Assembly (NCBI GenBank): GCA_001767525.1
Contig: MELF01000013.1
Coordinates: 18,278 to 82,277 of the forward strand
Direction of reading: 5' to 3'
Length of the DNA: 64,000 nucleotides
DNA from: Acidobacteria bacterium RIFCSPLOWO2_12_FULL_68_19
GTDB lineage: Bacteria > Acidobacteriota > Vicinamibacteria > Vicinamibacterales > UBA2999
Notes under the pieces: model-generated
The model's database searches: none
What the model saw: only the letters and a program-made list of their open reading frames with translations
Told to the model about the DNA's origin: nothing
Part shown: positions 59,672 through 64,000 of the stretch, one piece after another
How positions within the stretch are numbered: the first letter of the stretch is position 1
Layout of the letters: every line of letters begins with the position of its first letter
Translations under genes and position numbers: made by a program

Positions 59672-60592
59672 TTACTTCGGGGGCCGACCCGTGGCGGGAT
59701 CGACGAGCCCCAGTTCGCCGTACAGGAGCTGTTCGACGAACTCGTTGCACTTGTATTCCCGGATTCGCGCGTCCGGCTCGAGCCGCCGGTAGAGCGGCAC
59801 GCGAATCGTCCACGGCCGGGTGAACACCTTCGGGTCCTCGATGGTGGCCTCGTACATCAGGTGGTGCGGACTGGCCGGCGTATAGCGCTCGACGACGTGC
59901 AGCGCCTCGCTGTGGAAGTTGCCCGCCCGATCGAACCAGGTCTGGTCGTTGAAGTCGCTGACATCGACGACGAGCGTGTCGCCGTCCCAGCGGCCGCGCG
60001 ACAGCCCCATCCACGTCGGCGTCGGGTTGTTCTTCACCTCGGTCATGTGAATGGTGCGCGTGGTTCCCGCGTACTCATAGGCGAGCAGGATTCTGTCGGC
60101 GCCCTGCAGGATCTGGAACGGGTAGGGCATGTAGGTCGCCCGCGGCACGCCGGGCATATAGCACTTGATTTCGGGATCGCGCTCGAGCCAGTTGGCGGCG
60201 TTCTCCGTCCTGCGCGCCGCCGCCCACGTCTGATAGGGAATCGCGCCGCCCACGACGACCCCGTCGCCTGCGGGCACGCCGCCGACCGCGCCGAGCGCCC
60301 GGATCCCCGGCGCCGGTAGATCGATCGGGGTGGCCCGCGTCAGGCCGGGGATACCGTTCCGTGGGGGCGAGGGAACGAGCGCCATCGCCGGGCGCGCCGG
60401 ATGCGCCTCGAGGTCGTAGTGCGCGCTGCTCATCGCCTGCCAGATGCCGTTCAGGTCGGGCCGCCCCTCCACGGTGCGGGGCGCGCGGTACGTCTCGCCC
60501 TGGCCCGCGGCGGGTGGCGCCTGCGTCCAGACGACCGCAGTGATCCCGGCGACCACGGCCACCCCAGCGGCGATGCAGCGAAAGATGCGCAT
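59672..60592 (-). CDS. Secreted protein, paralogue of the downstream lipoprotein
   Basis: A 306-residue protein with a signal peptide (GVAVVAGITAVVWTQAPPAAG). EGRPDLNGIWQAMSSAHYDLEAHP, GRWDGDTLVVDVSDFND and VFTRPWTIRVPLYR match its neighbour at 58616-59659. It is the first gene of the three-gene secreted-protein run, 12 nt before the next. The function is unknown. Confidence 0.75.
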   Translation of the reverse strand: MRIFRCIAAGVAVVAGITAVVWTQAPPAAGQGETYRAPRTVEGRPDLNGIWQAMSSAHYDLEAHPARPAMALVPSPPRNGIPGLTRATPIDLPAPGIRALGAVGGVPAGDGVVVGGAIPYQTWAAARRTENAANWLERDPEIKCYMPGVPRATYMPYPFQILQGADRILLAYEYAGTTRTIHMTEVKNNPTPTWMGLSRGRWDGDTLVVDVSDFNDQTWFDRAGNFHSEALHVVERYTPASPHHLMYEATIEDPKVFTRPWTIRVPLYRRLEPDARIREYKCNEFVEQLLYGELGLVDPATGRPPK

Positions 60593-60784
60593 CGGTACGA
60601 TTGTCCTCGAGGGTCCAGATTATGAGGGGTTTGTCGTGCGGAACGCAATGACGCGCCGTGATGGAGCCGCCGGGATTACGTGCCCGGCGCGGGGAAGACT
60701 TCGTGTGAGCACCGGAATCATCCCCAGCGACCGAGCGGATGTGCGGGCCTATCGTACGAAAGATGCGGGTTTGGGCGCTTCCAG

Positions 60785-60802
60785 TTGGGCACGACCCTTG
60801 CC
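60785..60802 (+). promoter_or_regulatory. Sigma-54-type -24/-12 promoter
   Basis: GGCACGACCCTTGC at 60788-60801 fits the sigma-54 consensus (GG-N10-GC, TGGCACG-N4-TTGC), with GG at -24 and GC at -12. The predicted start near 60813 leaves a leader of about 60 nt before ATG 60874. Sigma-54 promoters need an enhancer-binding activator, which is not encoded in this window. Confidence 0.6.
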
Positions 60803-60829
60803 CAGGCTTTAGCCAATCTGGGCTGGCTA

Positions 60830-60848
60830 TCAGGAGGGAGTCTCCTGA
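60830..60848 (+). other. Leader hairpin before the cytochrome-like gene
   Basis: TCAGGAG and CTCCTGA form a 7-bp stem with a 5-nt loop. It lies about 25 nt before the ATG and just upstream of the ribosome binding site AGGAGG. It could tune translation or mRNA stability. Confidence 0.4.
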
Positions 60849-60873
60849 AGCGGCTTGCGAGAAAGGAGGGCTC

Positions 60874-62028
60874 ATGCCTCCCCAGGTAGCACTAGTCCTT
60901 TTTGTGGCGCTCGGGCTCCTGTGGGGAAGTTCGAGCGCCGAAGCCATTCCCGCCTATGCGCGGAAGCATCAGGTCGCCTGTAGCCTGTGCCACTCAGCCT
61001 GGCCGCTGCTGAACCAGTACGGCCGCCAGTTCAAGGAGAACGGGTATCGGCTGGACCGGCAGCCGAAGGCTGCGGCCGAGCCCGGAGAGATCGCGCTCGA
61101 GGACCGTCTGACGCTCGCTGCGAACCTGCCGGTGTCGTTTCGGGTGCAGGGTCGGCCGTTCGTGAAGCGGAGCACCGACTCGCGCTTCGACATGCAGGTC
61201 GTCCACGAGGTCGAGTTGCAGATGAGCGACGGAACCGGCGGGAACATCTCGTACTTCGTCAACTTCGAGGCTGCCGACGACGCGGGGTGGACGGCGGAGT
61301 TGTCGGACCTCGCGGCGGGATGGCATCCGCGCACCGAGGCCAACATCGTCGGCGGTTTTGGCCCCTTGACGTTCGCCGACCCGTACAACACGTTTGCGAG
61401 CAGGCGCTTGACGCAGGATCGTCCGTCTCCGAACAGCGCCGGCTTCCAATCGGGGTACCGCTTCCGGGACTCGACGCAGTTCGGCTCGTTCTACGGCCGG
61501 GCCGGCGGCCTGTTCTATAGCGCCAGCGTGGGAACGGGCGCCGGGGACACGGTCGGTGCCGACAAGAAGGACTACCTGCTCCGCGCGGCGTACGACGTGC
61601 CGGGTGGAATCAGCATCGGTGGGTTCTCGTTGATCGGGGACAAGGAATTGACCACGCCGCTCCGCACGCAAGAGTACTCCCGCGCCGGCGCCGACGCACA
61701 GGTCGAGTCGGGGCCGTTCACGGCCAATGTCGCATGGTATCGCGCGAAAGAGGAGGCTGCAGCCACACTCGTCAGGCAGACGAACGACGCGTGGTACGTG
61801 CAGGCGTTGTATGTCACGTCGACGGCGGTTCCGGTGGTGCCGGTCGTCCGCTATGAGTCCGTCGAGTCCGGTGGCGGGACCGCCTCGACCGACTCGGTGG
61901 CGCTGGCGCTGCTCGCCTACGTGCGTGGGAACGTGAATGTCTCGCTCGACTACACCAAGCAAACGAAGGTGCCGCCGACGCGGGTGAAGACGCACCGGTT
62001 CTCGGTGCTCGTGATCTTCGGAATGTGA
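60874..62028 (+). CDS. Secreted monohaem protein with beta-barrel-like C-terminus
   Basis: A 384-residue protein with a signal peptide (LVLFVALGLLWGSSSAEA). One haem c motif, CSLCH (Cys36, Cys39, His40), lies in ARKHQVACSLCHSAWPLLNQYG. The rest alternates short polar and hydrophobic strands and ends HRFSVLVIFGM with a C-terminal aromatic-type strand, as in outer-membrane beta-barrels. It may be a small outer-membrane cytochrome-porin for extracellular electron transfer or an electron-shuttle protein. A strong AGGAGG lies 6 nt upstream of ATG 60874. Confidence 0.75.
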   Translation: MPPQVALVLFVALGLLWGSSSAEAIPAYARKHQVACSLCHSAWPLLNQYGRQFKENGYRLDRQPKAAAEPGEIALEDRLTLAANLPVSFRVQGRPFVKRSTDSRFDMQVVHEVELQMSDGTGGNISYFVNFEAADDAGWTAELSDLAAGWHPRTEANIVGGFGPLTFADPYNTFASRRLTQDRPSPNSAGFQSGYRFRDSTQFGSFYGRAGGLFYSASVGTGAGDTVGADKKDYLLRAAYDVPGGISIGGFSLIGDKELTTPLRTQEYSRAGADAQVESGPFTANVAWYRAKEEAAATLVRQTNDAWYVQALYVTSTAVPVVPVVRYESVESGGGTASTDSVALALLAYVRGNVNVSLDYTKQTKVPPTRVKTHRFSVLVIFGM

Positions 62029-62133
62029 GCCGGAAGGGGGCCGCGGGCGTGCAGGATGGCGCGTCCCGCGAGCGTCCGAGCGTGCCCCGGCCACGGACCA
62101 AGCCGCGCGAAGCGCGGCAAGAGATACTGGCAA

Positions 62134-62183
62134 CCAGCCAAGGGGTTCTGCGGGGATATCAAGGGGCGGAGCCCCTTGGCTGG
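62134..62183. terminator. Hairpin downstream of the monohaem gene
   Basis: CCAGCCAAGGGG and CCCCTTGGCTGG form a 12-bp perfect stem with a 26-nt loop, about 105 nt after the stop codon. No T-run follows, so it may act as a bidirectional mRNA-stabilising or weak terminator hairpin between convergent genes, or be a short dispersed palindrome. Confidence 0.5.
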
Positions 62184-62245
62184 TCGGGGGGCGTGCAGCC
62201 ATCGGTACTTGCAGTTGTGGCGTGGGGCGGCCTGACCCGCCGCAC

Positions 62246-62845
62246 CTACTTTCCGAGTGTCTCCTGTAGAGCTGCCTCCACGTCGTCCCCGAGGATCAGA
62301 ATCGAGGCCAGGGCTTCTCTGGCGAAGGTCGCAAGCGCTTCCGGGTCCTGCGCAAGGGCGAGCCGTTCGCGATCGCCATGGGTCGCGATGTAGTGACCGG
62401 CAGGATAGTCTCGGCTGCAGTCCTCGTTGATCCAGTCTCCTCCCTTGCCTCTCAGCCGATTCGTCAGGTGCTCTTGGAATACTCTGCGATCGTCCTTTTC
62501 CAAGTTGTACGTCCTGACCCAGACCAGCGGATGCTCCTCCTGGACTTTGCGAAATCCGTACGGAAACAGCGCGTCGAGCGCAATCCATACGCAGGGTTGC
62601 TGCTTCTTCTTGTTCATCCAGTTGGCCCGCGCGACGTTCACCCTCGCGTACTTCGCCTCGACCTCCACGAAGGAGTAGCCTTGCTCCTCAAGCCACGGTT
62701 GCAGAGATTCCGCGGCCTTCTCGAGGCGCTCAGACATACGACCTTCAAGCTCCGCCATCGCGTCCCGAAGCGCCACCGCATCCGTCCACCTCTTGAAGAG
62801 CACAGCGTCGACTTGACCAACGTTGTCCGTCATCACGTTCTCCAT
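62246..62845 (-). CDS. Uncharacterised partner of the GmrSD-like gene
   Basis: A 199-residue soluble protein (MENVMTDNVGQVDAVLFKRW at the start). The middle VEVEAKYARVNVARANWMN has an E-x-K spacing that could belong to a nuclease-type fold, but no full catalytic set is seen. Its ATG overlaps the GmrSD stop (TAATG), so it is encoded with it and probably acts in the same defence system. I do not recognise the family. Confidence 0.65.
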   Translation of the reverse strand: MENVMTDNVGQVDAVLFKRWTDAVALRDAMAELEGRMSERLEKAAESLQPWLEEQGYSFVEVEAKYARVNVARANWMNKKKQQPCVWIALDALFPYGFRKVQEEHPLVWVRTYNLEKDDRRVFQEHLTNRLRGKGGDWINEDCSRDYPAGHYIATHGDRERLALAQDPEALATFAREALASILILGDDVEAALQETLGK

Positions 62846-64000
62846 TAAACGAGGGCGGTCTTCGATGCGGCGTTTCGAACGCGCGCGAATTCGTCGAGCA
62901 ACGACTCGGCCACGCTGGGCTCAATCGCCGGTTCATCGATCACGTCTTCATCGTCGGAGACCCGGCCGCCCTTTTCGGGCGGCAAGTCCAACGCCAGGCT
63001 CTCAAGTGCTGCCGGTGAGGTCGGATGCGGCCATCTCCGGCGCGCCAGGTCGAACAGTTCTCGACTTCGGAGCCGAATTGAAGCCTCGTCCCAAACCTGC
63101 CGTTCGTCTTCCCAAAAGCGGCGGTTCAGGAGGAGACGGGACGTACGCTTGATCTCCTTCTTCTTCGTCTTGAAATCGCGGTTGCTCAGCTTCGTGTTGA
63201 ATTCTGGCGTCACCAACGTCAGGTTGCCAAGAGTCTGGAGCATCAGTTCGCGATGCTCTACAGCGTCGTCATTAGCATCGGCCAGCTGCCAGTACGTCCG
63301 CCATTCCTGCGGCATCACGTGTTCGATCGAGAGCTTCGCCTTGATCTCGATTTCGTCATTGGCCTTGTCCACCATCACGCGTTCCAGGCTGTCGAGCAAC
63401 TTGGCGATCACCGGGCGGCGTGTCACCTGGTACGCGGGGCGATGTATGAATGCGCGACCGAATTCCTCGTCGGTCGGCCACCGGCTGGATTCACCCTTGC
63501 TGGCCACCAGTTCAGCGCGAAGCGCCTCTCTGTTGATGGAGTTGGACGCCTGCAGCTTCCTCATGAGCGTCATGAAGAATCGGTTGTAGCCCTTATTGGT
63601 CAGCCCGCATATTGCCCGGCGCACAAGGTACGACTCCAGATCCGCCAGCATCCCGTCGCGTTCCGCCGCGCTGGATTGCCCCTTCTCGACGAGCAAAAGA
63701 AACAGCAGCGGGTACACCGTCGCTGTGTCGAGAGCCGACAGCCATCGGGAAAACTCGTCGACGCGATCGAACCCGTCTGGTTCGAGCCAACGCCGAAAAG
63801 CGTCGGCATACCGGTGCATCTCGGCGAGGGCACCGGCTGCATCCTTCGCCGCAGAATGCTCCCACCATTTACGGAACTCCTGGAACAAGTGCCCGATGTG
63901 CACCTCTTGTTCCGTTCGGTACTGCACGTAGTAGAAGAGAAACAGATCCAGCCGTGGGCGCTTCAGTCGCCCTTGACGCTCCTCTTCCTTCCACCATGGG
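62845..64000 (-). CDS. GmrSD-type restriction protein, 5' end outside the window
   Basis: The frame is open from the window edge (the edge reads PWWKEEERQGRLKRPRLDLF) to a stop at 62845, about 385 residues. The C-terminal half matches the DUF1524/GmrD domain: KLSIEHVMPQEWRTYW supplies the His-Asn nuclease-type motif, followed by LGNLTLVTPEFNTKLSNRDF. The middle (DFSRWLSA-type helices) fits the helical linker of fused GmrS-GmrD proteins with an N-terminal DUF262. Such proteins are type IV restriction enzymes that cut modified phage DNA with NTP use. The DUF262 part should lie beyond 64000. Confidence 0.8.
   Translation of the reverse strand, partial: PWWKEEERQGRLKRPRLDLFLFYYVQYRTEQEVHIGHLFQEFRKWWEHSAAKDAAGALAEMHRYADAFRRWLEPDGFDRVDEFSRWLSALDTATVYPLLFLLLVEKGQSSAAERDGMLADLESYLVRRAICGLTNKGYNRFFMTLMRKLQASNSINREALRAELVASKGESSRWPTDEEFGRAFIHRPAYQVTRRPVIAKLLDSLERVMVDKANDEIEIKAKLSIEHVMPQEWRTYWQLADANDDAVEHRELMLQTLGNLTLVTPEFNTKLSNRDFKTKKKEIKRTSRLLLNRRFWEDERQVWDEASIRLRSRELFDLARRRWPHPTSPAALESLALDLPPEKGGRVSDDEDVIDEPAIEPSVAESLLDEFARVRNAASKTALV

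Noticed and set aside
1-64000. tRNA or rRNA genes
   Set aside because: No cloverleaf-type or rRNA-like conserved sequence was seen by eye. A tRNAscan/Infernal run would be decisive, and a hit would overturn this.

Overview
This is a high-G+C bacterial chromosome segment. The gene content points to Acidobacteriota, probably the class Vicinamibacteria. The grounds are paired secreted proteins with a 'WGDPDLQG' or 'GRPDLNGIW' opening, a DUF6152 protein, a dihydropyrimidinase/imidazolonepropionase-like secreted amidohydrolase, an imuA-imuB-dnaE2 cassette, and dense short interspersed repeats. This assignment is an inference, because no rRNA gene is present.

Layout. 0-1.6 kb: repeat array, a frameshifted mazF toxin with a beheaded antitoxin, and an S23-type four-helix-bundle gene. 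1.6-8 kb: an MFS transporter, then a divergent run of a LuxE/AMP-ligase-like enzyme, a LuxC/ALDH-like reductase, a GT4 glycosyltransferase and an orphan LolD-like ATPase. 8-17 kb: large repeat blocks separating a membrane-fused spermidine-synthase-like protein, glgC, a polytopic membrane protein and arsC. 17-29 kb: a phosphate island, all on the minus strand: DUF47, PiT, phoB, phoR, then (after an S23-carrying element and a DDAH gene) pstS-pstC-pstA-pstB-phoU and a PhoX-type phosphatase. Overlapping stop and start codons show tight coupling within pstSCAB-phoU. 29.7-37 kb: an MFS exporter divergent from the mutagenic repair cassette imuA-imuB-dnaE2. 37-43 kb: amidohydrolase, Gfo/Idh/MocA and GMC oxidoreductases, a VOC protein and a ROK sugar kinase. 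42.9-50.4 kb: an ArsR-type regulator followed by a six-gene, hydrogenase-4-like complex whose large subunit has lost the NiFe-binding cysteines. 50.5-62 kb: radical SAM protein, SET-domain protein, SpoIID protein, MsrPQ, a STAS/FHA-GAF-PP2C signalling pair, secreted hypothetical proteins and a monohaem beta-barrel-like protein behind a sigma-54-type promoter. 62.2-64 kb: a GmrSD-like (DUF262/DUF1524) restriction gene cut by the window edge, with a small downstream partner.

The most striking feature is the repeat content. I distinguish several families built from tandem 7-8 nt units: A (GGTGCGAC type), B (GGGTTCG type), C (CACCGAGG or CACAGAGG type), D (CCAACTC type), plus one 15-nt tandem. 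Family B blocks are bounded by a recurring terminal inverted repeat, GTTCACRCTKCT (seven elements found). One of them (24011-24742) encloses an S23/four-helix-bundle gene, so it could be the coding-capable form of an otherwise non-coding element. Two B elements near glgC carry a nested, TIR-bounded palindromic element in opposite orientations. Repeats are also inserted in frame inside genes: four in imuB and two in dnaE2, without breaking either reading frame.
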